From Hyphomicrobium sp. (GTDB lineage Bacteria; Pseudomonadota; Alphaproteobacteria; Rhizobiales; Hyphomicrobiaceae): a stretch of DNA of 64,000 bases. The stretch covers positions 36,371-100,370 of the forward strand of contig RXJH01000013.1 of the NCBI GenBank assembly GCA_003987725.1, written 5' to 3'. Positions 17,819 through 27,287 of the stretch are shown piece by piece. The stretch's first letter is position 1. Every line of letters begins with the position of its first letter. The translations under genes and the position numbers were made by a program. The notes beneath the pieces are model-generated. The model had not been told where the DNA came from and ran no database searches. It saw only the letters and a program-made list of their open reading frames with translations.

Positions 17819-18219
17819 CAACGGTTCCGTCGACCGGCAGCACGAGCTCGAACACGTCAACTTCTGACGCTGCTAAGTCGAATACGCTCAACTACAATGA
17901 CTTTTTGAAGTTGATGATCGCGCAGATGAAGAATCAGGATCCGCTGAATCCGACGGATTCGACGCAATACATGTCTCAGATTGCCCAGTTCTCGAGCGTC
18001 GAGCAGTCCATCAACACAAACTCCAAGCTTGATCAACTTCTCGTAAATTCGAACATCTCTCAAGCAAGTACGATGATCGGACTGACGCTGAAGGCACCGG
18101 ACGGCACAACAGGCACCATCCAATCGGTGCGAATTGATTCTTCCGGCTCAACAGCAATCCTGACGACGGGCAAGGAAGTGCCGATCGGCGCGGGCGTAAC
18201 AATCGGCTACCCGGCATGA
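17815..18219 (+). CDS. flgD: Hook-capping scaffold protein FlgD
   Basis: FlgD caps the growing hook during FlgE assembly. The N-terminal core is clear: NYNDFLKLMIAQMKNQDPLN followed by PTDSTQYMSQIAQFSSVEQS and NSKLDQLL. At 134 residues it is shorter than the enteric protein (about 230) and lacks most of the C-terminal Ig-like/tudor part, keeping only one beta segment (GLTLKAPDGTTGTIQSVRID). Short FlgD forms are usual in Hyphomicrobiales. It overlaps flbT and fliQ. Confidence 0.92.
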   Translation: MTTVPSTGSTSSNTSTSDAAKSNTLNYNDFLKLMIAQMKNQDPLNPTDSTQYMSQIAQFSSVEQSINTNSKLDQLLVNSNISQASTMIGLTLKAPDGTTGTIQSVRIDSSGSTAILTTGKEVPIGAGVTIGYPA

Positions 18220-18485
18220 CGGAAGGCGACGCGCTCGAGATCGTTCAACAAGCGATCTGGCTAACGATCGTCTTGGCTGGCCCCGTTGTGGGGTCCGCGA
18301 TGGTGGTCGGCGTCGGTGTAGCGTTCTTTCAAGCGCTCACCCAAATTCAGGAAATGACGCTTACCTTTGTGCCGAAATTGATTGTCGGCTTTCTAATCAT
18401 TCTGCTGACAGGCAGCTACAGCGGCAGCCTGCTAAAAGTGTTCACCGAGCAACTGTATCTGCGAATTGCCCTCGGATTTAAGTGA
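18216..18485 (+). CDS. fliQ: Flagellar export gate protein FliQ
   Basis: An 89-residue protein with two transmembrane helices (about 15-38 and 50-72) and the FliQ patterns AIWLTIVLAGPVVGSAMVVGV and QALTQIQEMTLTFVPKL. It works with FliP and FliR in the export gate. It is the last gene of the ftcR-fliQ run; a 283-base gap follows. Confidence 0.95.
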   Translation: MTEGDALEIVQQAIWLTIVLAGPVVGSAMVVGVGVAFFQALTQIQEMTLTFVPKLIVGFLIILLTGSYSGSLLKVFTEQLYLRIALGFK

Positions 18486-18768
18486 CAGTGTCGCATAAAA
18501 TTATGTGAATGATATAAATCATCAAAAAGAGTATTGCGCCTGTCGACGACTCATGGTCCGTAGGCGGAGATACTGTGTCCGCAAATCGAAGCGTCGTTCC
18601 TCTTCTTTCGCAGGAGTTCGCTTGGTGCTGTCGGAAAATAAATCACTATGACGACTCTATCCTCAATTCTGCCCAGGGTTTCCGTCGGAAACCGGCGTGC
18701 GATTTCTCACGGGCAGATCTCCTTTCCAACGAGGCAAAACGCTTCGTCACCTTGAGCTGAGCAGGATT

Positions 18769-19872
18769 ATGAGCGCATTAGCACTGAAGCAATTGCCGTC
18801 TTCCGCCGTAATCATGTTGGTCAGCATACTAGGGATAGTTGCGACGTTTCTGGTCTGGCATATTTCGATGCGCTCAGACATCGACCTCACGGCCCTATCG
18901 GACATCTCTTGGCAAATTGCGGAAGTGGATTCGCGCGGCCGGCTAGTACGGCTCGGCTCCCACCCATTTGCCCTCGCGCTCTTGTTTGGGCTGGTAGCAG
19001 CAGGCTGCATGACTTTCGCATGGGGCGCCTTGCAATTTTTCCGCTTGGGTGCAGTAGGGCCGAACGAAATCGACGAACGCTTGTCCGAGCGCCTGGAAAA
19101 GGTGGGGCAGGAACTGGATGACGAGGTTTTCTCTGTCGTTCGGCTGCTGAAGGAGCATCTCGAGCTCAGCGGTTCGCATTCCGAATCGTTGGCGAAGGTG
19201 AGCAGCACGTTGGTCGCGTCGACGCCGCCGGAACGCGTCCGTGCCATCATCCAGATGCTGATCAGCGAAAACAAGAAAGTTCAAAATGAAGTCCGCGAGC
19301 TGAATGGCCGATTGCAACAGTCGCAGCAGCAGATCGAGAAGCTGAGGGTCAGTCTCAGCGATAGTCACAAGCTAGGAATGCTCGATGCCGTCACGTCGCT
19401 TAAGAACCGGCATTGGTTGGAGGTTTACCTTCCGAGAGAGGTCACCACGGCTACCGAAACGAATGGCTGTCTCTCATTGATTATGGCGGACGTCGACCAT
19501 TTTAAGAGGATCAACGACACATTCGGGCATGCGGTCGGTGACGAAATCCTTAGGCGTTTTGCCGAGCTTCTCTCAAAGAACATCAAGGGGCGTGACACCG
19601 CGGCGCGCTACGGCGGGGAAGAGTTCATCATACTGCTCCCGCAGACGCGGCTCGACGGCGCCAAGAACCTCGGAGAACAGATCCGAGGGGAACTCGAAAA
19701 CAAGAAATGGATGCATCACCGGACGGGGCAACCCATCGGCAAAGTCACGGCATCTTTCGGAATTGCAGAATGGCGCCAGGGCGAGGATTGTTACGCGCTT
19801 TTGGATCGAGCGGATTCAAAACTTTATGAGGCGAAGGCCGCCGGCCGCAATCGTATCATTGCTGACGAATAG
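18769..19872 (+). CDS. Membrane diguanylate cyclase (GGEEF)
   Basis: A 367-residue protein with two transmembrane segments (about 12-33 and 67-90), a signalling-helix coiled coil (about 165-205, NEVRELNGRLQQSQQQIEKL) and a GGDEF domain with the active GGEEF motif near residue 282. It should make c-di-GMP from two GTP. The inhibitory I-site position reads KGRD rather than RxxD, so product feedback may be weak. I chose the ATG at 18769 over an in-frame GTG at 18697. It follows the flagellar block and converges on a PilZ gene. Confidence 0.88.
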   Translation: MSALALKQLPSSAVIMLVSILGIVATFLVWHISMRSDIDLTALSDISWQIAEVDSRGRLVRLGSHPFALALLFGLVAAGCMTFAWGALQFFRLGAVGPNEIDERLSERLEKVGQELDDEVFSVVRLLKEHLELSGSHSESLAKVSSTLVASTPPERVRAIIQMLISENKKVQNEVRELNGRLQQSQQQIEKLRVSLSDSHKLGMLDAVTSLKNRHWLEVYLPREVTTATETNGCLSLIMADVDHFKRINDTFGHAVGDEILRRFAELLSKNIKGRDTAARYGGEEFIILLPQTRLDGAKNLGEQIRGELENKKWMHHRTGQPIGKVTASFGIAEWRQGEDCYALLDRADSKLYEAKAAGRNRIIADE

Positions 19873-19903
19873 AAAAATCTCTGCCGCAAACGATAGGCAG
19901 TGT

Positions 19904-20776
19904 TTATCTGGCGATCAGCGGATCGTCATCGGATAGCGGCTCATCGAACTGAACGCTTACCTTCTTGTTATGGAACCAAGTGACGGTTCCTTTCATCTTT
20001 CGTCCGTTGCGGAGTTCGACGAGAACCCGTTCCTTCAATGGGAAATCTCGCTCGCAATCGAGACCGATGCCGTTTTTTGAAATATCGCGCGCAAGGGCAA
20101 TCGAGCCGCCGCCTTTATCGCTTATCTTGCAGGGCTGCAGCAGAACGTATCTCGGCGTCTTGCGGCGTTGAGGCAGAACGGGAATTGCGACTTCACCGTA
20201 TTGATTGACGCAGCCGAAGCCACCAGAAAGCGCGTCTTGGAGAAATTTGCCGAGAACGAGCGCATTTCCAGTGTAAATGCCGTTGAAACGCCAGCGCGTC
20301 TCTGGTTCGAGACGGGCAACTGCGGTTTTGCAGTCTTCAGCGAGCTTCCGCCAGAGGGCGGTAATTTGCTCGAGTTTCGTGAGGGATATGCGAGGTCCGG
20401 AAAAGACTCCGGCCTGCTCGATCAGCGGCAACGCCAAATTCTTGGCGTCAGACAAGTTGAAATAGATCTTGCGGAGTGACGAGGTAATTTCTTCCGAAAG
20501 CCCGATCTCCTGCCATGCGCCGAGTGCGGCTTTGATGACGGGCGATTCCACGGGGACGAGGTTGCTGCACGATCGAAGCATCCACGTCCGCTCGAAGGCC
20601 AAGCTTGCATTCATGCAGGCCGTGATGCCGCCGATCTGAAGCGCGCTCCAGTGAAATTCACAGACGAGCGCTTCGAAGAGTGCGTTGCCTTCATCTGGTT
20701 CGTTCGAAAGCCGCGAGCGCGGGAAAGATGGCCGGGCCGGATCGGGAAAATTTAAAAGTGCCCTTAACACAGTCAT
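19904..20776 (-). CDS. PilZ-domain protein with unknown N-terminal domain
   Basis: The 290-residue protein has a helical N-terminal region of about 190 residues (LFEALVCEFHWSALQIGGI, LEQITALWRKLAEDCKTAV) that I do not recognise, followed by a C-terminal PilZ domain: RKTPR (RxxxR) near 204, DISKNGIGLDCE near 228 and FPLKERVLVELRNGRKMKG. It is a predicted c-di-GMP effector. It shares a strand with the GGDEF-EAL gene at 20822, 45 bases away, so the two may form one transcript. Confidence 0.8.
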   Translation of the reverse strand: MTVLRALLNFPDPARPSFPRSRLSNEPDEGNALFEALVCEFHWSALQIGGITACMNASLAFERTWMLRSCSNLVPVESPVIKAALGAWQEIGLSEEITSSLRKIYFNLSDAKNLALPLIEQAGVFSGPRISLTKLEQITALWRKLAEDCKTAVARLEPETRWRFNGIYTGNALVLGKFLQDALSGGFGCVNQYGEVAIPVLPQRRKTPRYVLLQPCKISDKGGGSIALARDISKNGIGLDCERDFPLKERVLVELRNGRKMKGTVTWFHNKKVSVQFDEPLSDDDPLIAR

Positions 20777-20821
20777 CTCTCTCAGATTGAGCCGGCGTAC
20801 GAATGCCGGACGTGAACGTTA

Positions 20822-22987
20822 TCAAAGCGGTTTGGAGAATAGAGTGCGGAGTTTCGCCGCCGGTACGGCACGCGAAAACAAAAAGCCCTGCGCCTCAACG
20901 CATCCCTCGGCGCGGAGCCGATCGAGCTGCTGCTCTGTCTCGACGCCCTCTCCGACGCTGGTCATGCCGAGATTGTACCCGAGCTGAATGATCGATCGGC
21001 GCAACGTCGCCGAACGCTTGAGGTTTGCGACGTCAGAGACGAACGATCGATCGATTTTGATTTTGTCGAACGGAAAGCTTTGCAGGTAGCTCAGCGACGA
21101 GAAGCCGGTTCCGAAATCGTCGATCGCAAATCGGACGCCCATCTTGCGCAAACGTTCGAGCGTGTCGGAGGCAATATCCCGATCTTTCATCAGAAGGGTT
21201 TCGGTGATTTCAAGTATCAGCCGCGAGAGCGGCAGGGCTCGGCAGGCGTTGGTGACTTTCTCGATGAGATCCCGGCCGCGGAATTGTGCTGGAGAAATGT
21301 TGACGGCAACCCAGATGTCGTCGGGCCATAGGCTCGCCTCGGCGCAAGCCGTCTTCAAAACCCAATCACCGATCTGGCCGATCAGCCCGCATTCCTCTGC
21401 AATTGGAATGAATTCGTGAGCTGGAATAAGCCCGCGTATCGGATGCGACCAGCGGATCAACGCCTCGCAGCCGACGATCTTGCGCGTCTTGACGTTGACG
21501 ATCGGCTGATAATGCAGTTCGAACTTGCTGTTGGCGATCGCCTCGCGCAATCCCATGATGATTTGGTGGCGGGATTGCAGCCGCTCGTGCATCGATTGCT
21601 CGTAGAACCCAAACGTGCCCCTGCCGAGAGACTTGGTCCGGTAGAGTGCCATGTCGGCATTCATCATCAGTTGCTCGGCGTCGACGCCATCCGACGGCGC
21701 GACCGAAATCCCAATGCTTGTTCTGATCGAGACGGTATTCTCTTCGAGAACGAAAGGCTCGGAGAACGCGCCGATGATGCGCCGTGCGAGAGCCTCAATC
21801 TCTTCGATCGATCGGGGTGCCACCTGTATGATTGCAAATTCATCGCCGCCCAACCGCGCGACTGTATCCGTTTCGCGGATTTCCGCGCGCAGCCTTTCGG
21901 CGACCGCGACGAGAAGAGAATCGCCGATCGGATGGCCGAGCGTGTCGTTGACGGACTTGAATCGATCGAGATCGAGGCAATGAAGCGCTAAAGAAGCACC
22001 GTTCTGTACCTGCTTCAGACCCTGCCGGATGCGTTCTTGAAAAAGCGCGCGGTTCGGGAGGCCGGTCAAAACGTCTTGGTGTGCGAGCCGCCCAATGGTT
22101 TCCTGATACCGTTTGCGCTCGGTGACATCGAGATGGGTTGTCACATATCCGCCGCCTGGCAATGGTGTGCCGCGGATCTCGAGATACGTACCGTTGGGCC
22201 GCTGCCGCTCGAAGGTGTGAGCCTCGCCTTTCCGCGCGAGCTCGAGACGGGTGCGGACCTGCTCTTCGATGTTCCCTGGACCGTACTCGCCGCGATTGGC
22301 GTTGAACCGGTACAGGTCTTCCAGCGTCGGCAATGAATTCTCGAAGAGCGAATCGGGATAGTCGAGGAGCTGCCGCTGTTTGCGGTTGCAAAGAAGCAAG
22401 CGAAGATCGCGGTCGAAGACGGTGAGTCCGCCGGGAAAGCTGTCCACGACGGCCTGGAGCAGGGAGTTGCGATCCTGCAGCGCCATATGAAGCGTTACGG
22501 CTGTCGTAATGTCGATCTGAAACGACAGAAAGCCTTTGCTCTGCCGGTTTCTGTCCTTGAGCGGCACGATGATGGAATCGACCCAATAGAAGGTGCCGTC
22601 TTTCGCCCTATTCTTGACCGGCGCGCGCCAAGTCTCGCCTCTGTGGAGCTTTTCGTAGGCGTGGGTCCAGAATTCCTTCGGGTGATGGCCGGAATTGAGT
22701 ATCGAATGGTCCTTGCCTGCGACTTCTTCCGCGGTGTAGCCGCTAACGCGAAGGAATTCGGCATTGGCATGGATGATACGGCCTTTGGGATCCGTAATAG
22801 AAACGATGCCAAGTTGATCGACCGCAGACGCAAAAGCCTTCGCATCGGAATTCGTGCTGAAATAGGGACTGGTCGTCTTCTTCTTGCGACCGTTCTTTGT
22901 ATTGGGAGCGCTATAGGCAAGTCCGTCAAGATCGAAAGCCATGACGCCTTTAGCCGGTGAACCTCGCATTATTCCGCCCCATTCCAT
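20822..22987 (-). CDS. PAS-PAS-GGDEF-EAL cyclic-di-GMP protein
   Basis: A 721-residue cytoplasmic protein. Two PAS domains (about 50-165 and 180-305; SGYTAEEVAGKDHSILNSGHH is a typical PAS segment) precede a GGDEF domain with intact GGDEF near 379 and an RETD I-site, then an EAL domain with EAL near 507 and catalytic residues in VNISPAQF, EITET, DDFGTGFSS, KIDRSFV and GEGVET. Both synthesis and hydrolysis of c-di-GMP look possible; which dominates cannot be told from sequence. An alternative start lies at the internal Met in KGVMAFDLDG. Confidence 0.92.
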   Translation of the reverse strand: MEWGGIMRGSPAKGVMAFDLDGLAYSAPNTKNGRKKKTTSPYFSTNSDAKAFASAVDQLGIVSITDPKGRIIHANAEFLRVSGYTAEEVAGKDHSILNSGHHPKEFWTHAYEKLHRGETWRAPVKNRAKDGTFYWVDSIIVPLKDRNRQSKGFLSFQIDITTAVTLHMALQDRNSLLQAVVDSFPGGLTVFDRDLRLLLCNRKQRQLLDYPDSLFENSLPTLEDLYRFNANRGEYGPGNIEEQVRTRLELARKGEAHTFERQRPNGTYLEIRGTPLPGGGYVTTHLDVTERKRYQETIGRLAHQDVLTGLPNRALFQERIRQGLKQVQNGASLALHCLDLDRFKSVNDTLGHPIGDSLLVAVAERLRAEIRETDTVARLGGDEFAIIQVAPRSIEEIEALARRIIGAFSEPFVLEENTVSIRTSIGISVAPSDGVDAEQLMMNADMALYRTKSLGRGTFGFYEQSMHERLQSRHQIIMGLREAIANSKFELHYQPIVNVKTRKIVGCEALIRWSHPIRGLIPAHEFIPIAEECGLIGQIGDWVLKTACAEASLWPDDIWVAVNISPAQFRGRDLIEKVTNACRALPLSRLILEITETLLMKDRDIASDTLERLRKMGVRFAIDDFGTGFSSLSYLQSFPFDKIKIDRSFVSDVANLKRSATLRRSIIQLGYNLGMTSVGEGVETEQQLDRLRAEGCVEAQGFLFSRAVPAAKLRTLFSKPL

Positions 22988-23360
22988 GGCCGGCCAAAGG
23001 AAGGCCGAAATCGGATAGCTTTAAACCTACGGACCTACAATTACAGATGTTCTGCATAGAAAACAGCGCCTTGGCGAACAGGTTAGTATAATGCCACAGC
23101 AGTAAGCCGGAACTGTTGGCAGCCTATCCATCGCAACAATTAGAGGTAATGTATTAAGGCGAGATTAGCTCGCACAAAGCCGAATCAGTTAGGGTGAAGC
23201 GATCCGCAGGCGGAATAGTTCCGCTTCAGGTCAAGTGAAAACTATGGGCCGAGCGGATGCGCGTAAGAGTTCTATTCCGTTATTACCGAATTATTTTCTT
23301 CCGCCGATGTATGCGTGCGCAATCGGAAACCGTTAATCGATTGAAAATATCGAGACAGAC
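22988..23360. promoter_or_regulatory. Divergent intergenic region, GGDEF-EAL / pilZ
   Basis: 373 bases without a gene. It holds a perfect inverted repeat GCGGAA-TAG-TTCCGC at 23210-23224, about 137 bases before the PilZ start and about 223 before the GGDEF-EAL start. No run of T follows, so an operator is more likely than a terminator. Nothing else distinct is visible. Confidence 0.35.
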
Positions 23361-23660
23361 TTGCCAATAGACAGACCACAAGAAAAGCGGAAATTTGGCC
23401 GCCGGCCGGTATTCAAGGCAGCAGTTGTTGCGCTTGAAGACGGCCAGCGCCTTCAAGGCGCTATCCTCGATTTATCGGAGGGCGGCGCAAAAATTAAGCT
23501 TGCCGAGCCCGAGCGCCTGAATGGCGAATTTTATCTGGAGATTCCCGGAGACGATTTAATCGTTAAATGCCGCTTAATCCGCATAGAAGGCTTGATCGCC
23601 GGATTGCAGTACGTGCGGCCGCCCCGGCGTCTTTCCTGGCTAAAGAGAAGGGCAACTTAA
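23361..23660 (+). CDS. Single-domain PilZ protein
   Basis: A 99-residue protein that is little more than a PilZ domain: RKFGR (RxxxR) at about 10-14, DLSEGGAKIKL at about 37-47 and a C-terminal RRLSWLKRRA tail. The only plausible start is a TTG at 23361 with a weak upstream GAG, so expression may be low. It is divergent from the GGDEF-EAL gene and lies 516 bases before the che operon start. Single-domain PilZ proteins often act on flagellar or polysaccharide machinery; no partner is certain here. Confidence 0.75.
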   Translation: MPIDRPQEKRKFGRRPVFKAAVVALEDGQRLQGAILDLSEGGAKIKLAEPERLNGEFYLEIPGDDLIVKCRLIRIEGLIAGLQYVRPPRRLSWLKRRAT

Positions 23661-24176
23661 TTCTTAAGGGCCGTTAATCGGCTTGCTTCTGAGATCATGA
23701 GAATCAAACTGGCACGCGTCGGCATAAAAAAGAAAATGCTGATCCGTTTAATAGAGACTGCAAAATCGTTTCAATAAAATCGCAATGAAGCGATTGTCGT
23801 AAACCAATTCGATAGTTTTGCCGATTAATTCTAGCAATCGGCTGCTTGATTGATGAAATCATAGGCATGATGCCGTGCAGCCGAGTCGGCGACCCGACAT
23901 GTTCCAGGCTTTTCAAAAGCAGGAACTCCCGATGAGGCACGATAATTCGCGGCCGCTTCCATCGTCAGCCCAGAAGAATTTGACGATTGCCAAGAATTTC
24001 CGCCAACGCAGCAGCTTTTGCTGTCTTGGCGATGACGGACCGCGTCACCTCCCGGGACATTGAGCGCTTCTGCAACCCAATCCACCGACGACATTGCGGA
24101 TGTCCGCCTCCATGCCGATTCCGCGACACCCCCAGCCCGAAATCAAAATCAACGCTCCAAGGAAATAGGTTCAGTT
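23661..24176 (+). promoter_or_regulatory. Long leader region of the che operon
   Basis: 516 bases without a supported gene lie between pilZ and the mcp start. The first 200 bases are AT-rich (GGCATAAAAAAGAAAATGCTG, CGATTAATTCTAGC). At 23864-23905 it holds the two-part motif also found before flagellin. From there to the mcp ATG are more than 270 bases, so the transcript may have a long 5' leader. Confidence 0.45.
23864..23905 (+). promoter_or_regulatory. Two-part motif upstream of the che operon, shared with flagellin
   Basis: GGCATGATGCCG at 23864-23875 and GACCCGACATGTTCC at 23891-23905. The first part is identical to the flagellin copy, the second matches 12 of 15 bases, and the starts of the two parts are 27 bases apart (28 in the flagellin copy). 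A shared motility activator or promoter type is the likely meaning; this is inference. Confidence 0.45.
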
Positions 24177-26501
24177 ATGGTCATAGGATATATCAACAGC
24201 AAATGGTCGATGCCGCGCCGGCTCGCACTGATATCTGCGGTGTTCTTAATTCCATCGCTGGCGCAGCTTTACCTCTACACCGATCACCAGCTGGATCAGA
24301 TCCGCACGGTGGATCGCGAAATCAGCGGTGGCAAGCTGGCGGCTGCCGTTTGGAACAAGATGTCCGCCGATGAAAATTCCAGGTCCGACGGAGAGCTGGC
24401 GAAGCTCTCGGACGCATCTCAAAGCCTCGGCATTCAACCCAATGTCAACGCGTTCGAAAACGCGCGATCGACGGACGAGCGGGTGCGCCTCGGCGTTGAG
24501 CTCTTGGACCTGATCGCAACATCGTCCGGGATCGCCGCAGATGCCTCGCCGGCCGCGTATTATGCGCAAGAGGTGATGGTCCAGCGGTTGCCGGGCGTCA
24601 AACAGGCGCTGATCGACCTCAAATCCACGCTCGATACGGCGGGTCTGGCGGATGATCAGACCAAGCTGGCAATCAACTATGCGGTATTGACGAGGACAAC
24701 GAACAAGCTTCGTGGCTCAGCGAACAAGCTTCTTAGCGCCGATCTGTCCAACGATGCCAAGAACGCTTTCGGCGGGACGAACGACAGACTTCTTTCGGAG
24801 CTCGATCAGATCGCTGCTAAGCTCAAGAGCGCCGACTATCGCCGCGCAGCGATCGGCACCGATGTGATTTCGTCCATCAACACCGCCAATAGTCTGGTCG
24901 GAACGGCCGCAGGCCAGATCGGCGGCATATTTGCGCAGCTCGCCGAAAGTCATTCGGCTGAAGCACGCTCCTCCCTTTATCGCACGCTCGGCCTTTTGAT
25001 TGCGGCAACGATCGCCGCGGTGATCATGGTCGGTTTGATTGGCAAGGGTATTTCTCTTCGCCTCTCGAGCCTGGTGCGCGCGATGGATCAACTCAGCCAC
25101 AAGGATCTGAGTGTTGAAGTCCCGTATCTTACGGACAGCAACGAAAACGGCATGATTGCAGGCGCACTCGCGCGCTTCAAGGAAGCGGTCGTCGAGAATA
25201 AAGCGATGACCGACGCTGCCGTCGACGCTGCCAAGCAGCAGCAGGAACAGAGCGAGCACTATGCCAAGGAGCACGAACGCTTCATGGACGCGTTCACCAG
25301 TGCGGCAGAACGCATTGCGAGCGGCGACTTCACGCATCGCATTACCGAAAAGGTCATTCCGGAGTACGAGGCGATCATCAGCCAGATGAACCTGATGATG
25401 GGTCAACTCGAAGCCGCGCAAGTCGGTAAGATCGACGCCGAGAACCAAATCAATACCGTCGTTGCGTCGCTCGGGACCGCTCTGTCGGAACTCGCGCAAG
25501 GCAACCTTGAGACCACCGTATACGCCGAATTCGCTCCGGAGTTCGCAAAGCTCAAGACAGACTTCAATTCTGCTGCTTCGCAACTGAGAAGCACGATAGA
25601 GCTTGTGAAAAAGGGCGCCGGCAGCATCAAACTGGGCACCGAAGAAATTTCGCAGGCCTCCGATGACCTGTCGCGGCGCACCGAGAATCAGGCTGCAAGT
25701 CTCGAAGAAACGGCTGCTGCCGTTAAGGAGATCACCGATACCGTCAATAAGACGGCGCGCGGTGCAACGCATGCTCGCGAAACGGTGTCAGTGGCCAAGA
25801 CCGACGCCGAGAAGAGCGGCGAAGTCGTTCACAAAGCAATATTGGCGATGAACGGCATCGAAAGCTCATCGAAGCAGATCAGCCAGATCATCGGTGTCAT
25901 CGACGAAATCGCGTTCCAGACGAACCTTCTGGCGTTGAATGCTGGCGTCGAAGCAGCGCGCGCAGGCGACGCTGGCCGGGGCTTTGCAGTCGTCGCGTCG
26001 GAAGTGCGTGCCTTGGCCCAGCGTTCGGCAGAAGCGGCGAAGGAAATCAAAGGCCTCATTTCCGCTTCGACAGGCCAGGTTGCTCAAGGTGTGCAGCTCG
26101 TCGGCGAAACTGGTCTGGCATTGACGCGCATCGTCTCGCAGGTTGCTGAAATCAACAGCATCGTGACTGACATCGCGACGAGCGCCAACGAACAGGCGCA
26201 TGGTCTCGAGCAGGTCAACACGGCTGTTAACGAGATGGACCAGGTCACGCAGCAGAACGCCGCGATGGTCGAGGAAGCGACGGCTGCAACGCAGACACTG
26301 GCGCAGCAGACCGAAGAGCTCGTCCGTCTGGTCAGCCGCTTCCGCACAGGTGAGGACACGGTCGTCGAAATGTCGGCTCGCCGGGAATCGTCCAAGCCGG
26401 CCGCTCGCGCCCAGCGTTCGGCCAAACCCAAAATGGCGGCAGCTGTAGGCATGGGGCGCCGCAGCGCGGCTTCTTCTGACGCCGGCTGGGAGGAATTCTA
26501 A
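24177..26501 (+). CDS. Methyl-accepting chemotaxis protein, first gene of the che operon
   Basis: A 774-residue transmembrane receptor from the ATG at 24177 ([10 protein letters not shown]). Transmembrane helices at about 13-32 and 270-290 flank a helical periplasmic sensor of about 235 residues. A HAMP domain follows, then two more HAMP-like repeats ([12 protein letters not shown] and [12 protein letters not shown]), then the signalling hairpin with [19 protein letters not shown] near 578. The C-terminus ends GWEEF, matching the xWxxF tether for CheR and CheB. An upstream in-frame TTG at 24060 would add 39 unlikely residues. Its stop overlaps the next start by one base (TAATG). Confidence 0.93.
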   Translation: MVIGYINSKWSMPRRLALISAVFLIPSLAQLYLYTDHQLDQIRTVDREISGGKLAAAVWNKMSADENSRSDGELAKLSDASQSLGIQPNVNAFENARSTDERVRLGVELLDLIATSSGIAADASPAAYYAQEVMVQRLPGVKQALIDLKSTLDTAGLADDQTKLAINYAVLTRTTNKLRGSANKLLSADLSNDAKNAFGGTNDRLLSELDQIAAKLKSADYRRAAIGTDVISSINTANSLVGTAAGQIGGIFAQLAESHSAEARSSLYRTLGLLIAATIAAVIMVGLIGKGISLRLSSLVRAMDQLSHKDLSVEVPYLTDSNENGMIAGALARFKEAVVENKAMTDAAVDAAKQQQEQSEHYAKEHERFMDAFTSAAERIASGDFTHRITEKVIPEYEAIISQMNLMMGQLEAAQVGKIDAENQINTVVASLGTALSELAQGNLETTVYAEFAPEFAKLKTDFNSAASQLRSTIELVKKGAGSIKLGTEEISQASDDLSRRTENQAASLEETAAAVKEITDTVNKTARGATHARETVSVAKTDAEKSGEVVHKAILAMNGIESSSKQISQIIGVIDEIAFQTNLLALNAGVEAARAGDAGRGFAVVASEVRALAQRSAEAAKEIKGLISASTGQVAQGVQLVGETGLALTRIVSQVAEINSIVTDIATSANEQAHGLEQVNTAVNEMDQVTQQNAAMVEEATAATQTLAQQTEELVRLVSRFRTGEDTVVEMSARRESSKPAARAQRSAKPKMAAAVGMGRRSAASSDAGWEEF

Positions 26502-26902
26502 TGGCCCGGCGGAAAGGGAAAGCGATCGACGGCGGTTCCGGCGATCGCAGCCGGCCGCGGAAGAAGGCCAAGGTCGCCACGCAAATGCTGGACGCCGAGA
26601 CGGCAACACCCGCACCAGCGAGCGAGCCGGAGCTGGTTCTTCCAGACTCGCTCGACTCGTCGTCGGCGACCGCCATCAGGGATCTTCTCCTCGCGCGTCG
26701 CGGTGCTTCGCTCGTCGTCGATGCCGGACAGGTTCAGCGCGTCGGCATCCAATCGTTGCAGGTCTTGCTGGCCGCTGCCCAAACGTGGCGGGCCGACGGC
26801 CAGAACTACGCGGTCAGGAACCCAAGCTCTGCACTTCTCGAAACGATTGCCCTTGTTGGATTGTCGGCTGACCAATTTCTTTTTGAAGGATCTTCGCCAT
26901 GA
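26501..26902 (+). CDS. STAS-domain protein, CheS-like
   Basis: A 133-residue protein with a basic N-terminus (RRKGK, RSRPRKKAK) and a C-terminal STAS domain (about 45-130: LPDSLDSSSATAIRDLLLARR, SLVVDAGQVQRVGIQSLQVLL). The usual phosphorylated Ser region reads QRVGIQSLQVLL. It lies between the mcp and cheY genes, the place of orf2/cheS in the Sinorhizobium operon, whose product binds CheA and helps drain phosphate from CheY1. Function by position is an inference. Confidence 0.72.
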   Translation: MARRKGKAIDGGSGDRSRPRKKAKVATQMLDAETATPAPASEPELVLPDSLDSSSATAIRDLLLARRGASLVVDAGQVQRVGIQSLQVLLAAAQTWRADGQNYAVRNPSSALLETIALVGLSADQFLFEGSSP

Positions 26903-27264
26903 CGCAGACGATACTAACTGTCGATGATTCTAGAACGATGCGTGATATGTTGAAGATGGCGCTCGCAGAGGCTGGCTTCAATGTCATCCAAGCCGTTGAC
27001 GGCGTCCACGGGCTGGAAGTCCTTCAGACATCCACGCCGGACGTCATCGTAACCGATATCAATATGCCCAAGATGGACGGTTTCGGCCTCATCGAAGCGG
27101 TGCGCAAGGACAGTCGCTATCGCAGGGTGCCGATCCTCGTTCTGACCACCGAAAGCGACGTCGCGAAGAAAACGCGCGCAAAGGAAGCTGGAGCGACGGG
27201 CTGGATCGTCAAGCCGTTCGAACCGACGAAGCTTATTGCAGCTATCCGCCGCGTCGCCGCCTGA
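26899..27264 (+). CDS. cheY: CheY-type response regulator (CheY1 position)
   Basis: A 121-residue single receiver domain: TVDDSRTMRDML (acidic pair), DVIVTDINMPKMDG with the phospho-acceptor Asp, VLTTESD, and KPFEPTKL with the conserved Lys. It overlaps the STAS gene by 4 bases and precedes cheA, so it corresponds to CheY1, a phosphate sink in the two-CheY rhizobial scheme. It is the only intact CheY in the window, because the second one at 31871 is frameshifted. Confidence 0.93.
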   Translation: MTQTILTVDDSRTMRDMLKMALAEAGFNVIQAVDGVHGLEVLQTSTPDVIVTDINMPKMDGFGLIEAVRKDSRYRRVPILVLTTESDVAKKTRAKEAGATGWIVKPFEPTKLIAAIRRVAA

Positions 27265-27287
27265 AGCATAAATAAAAGAGCATACAG

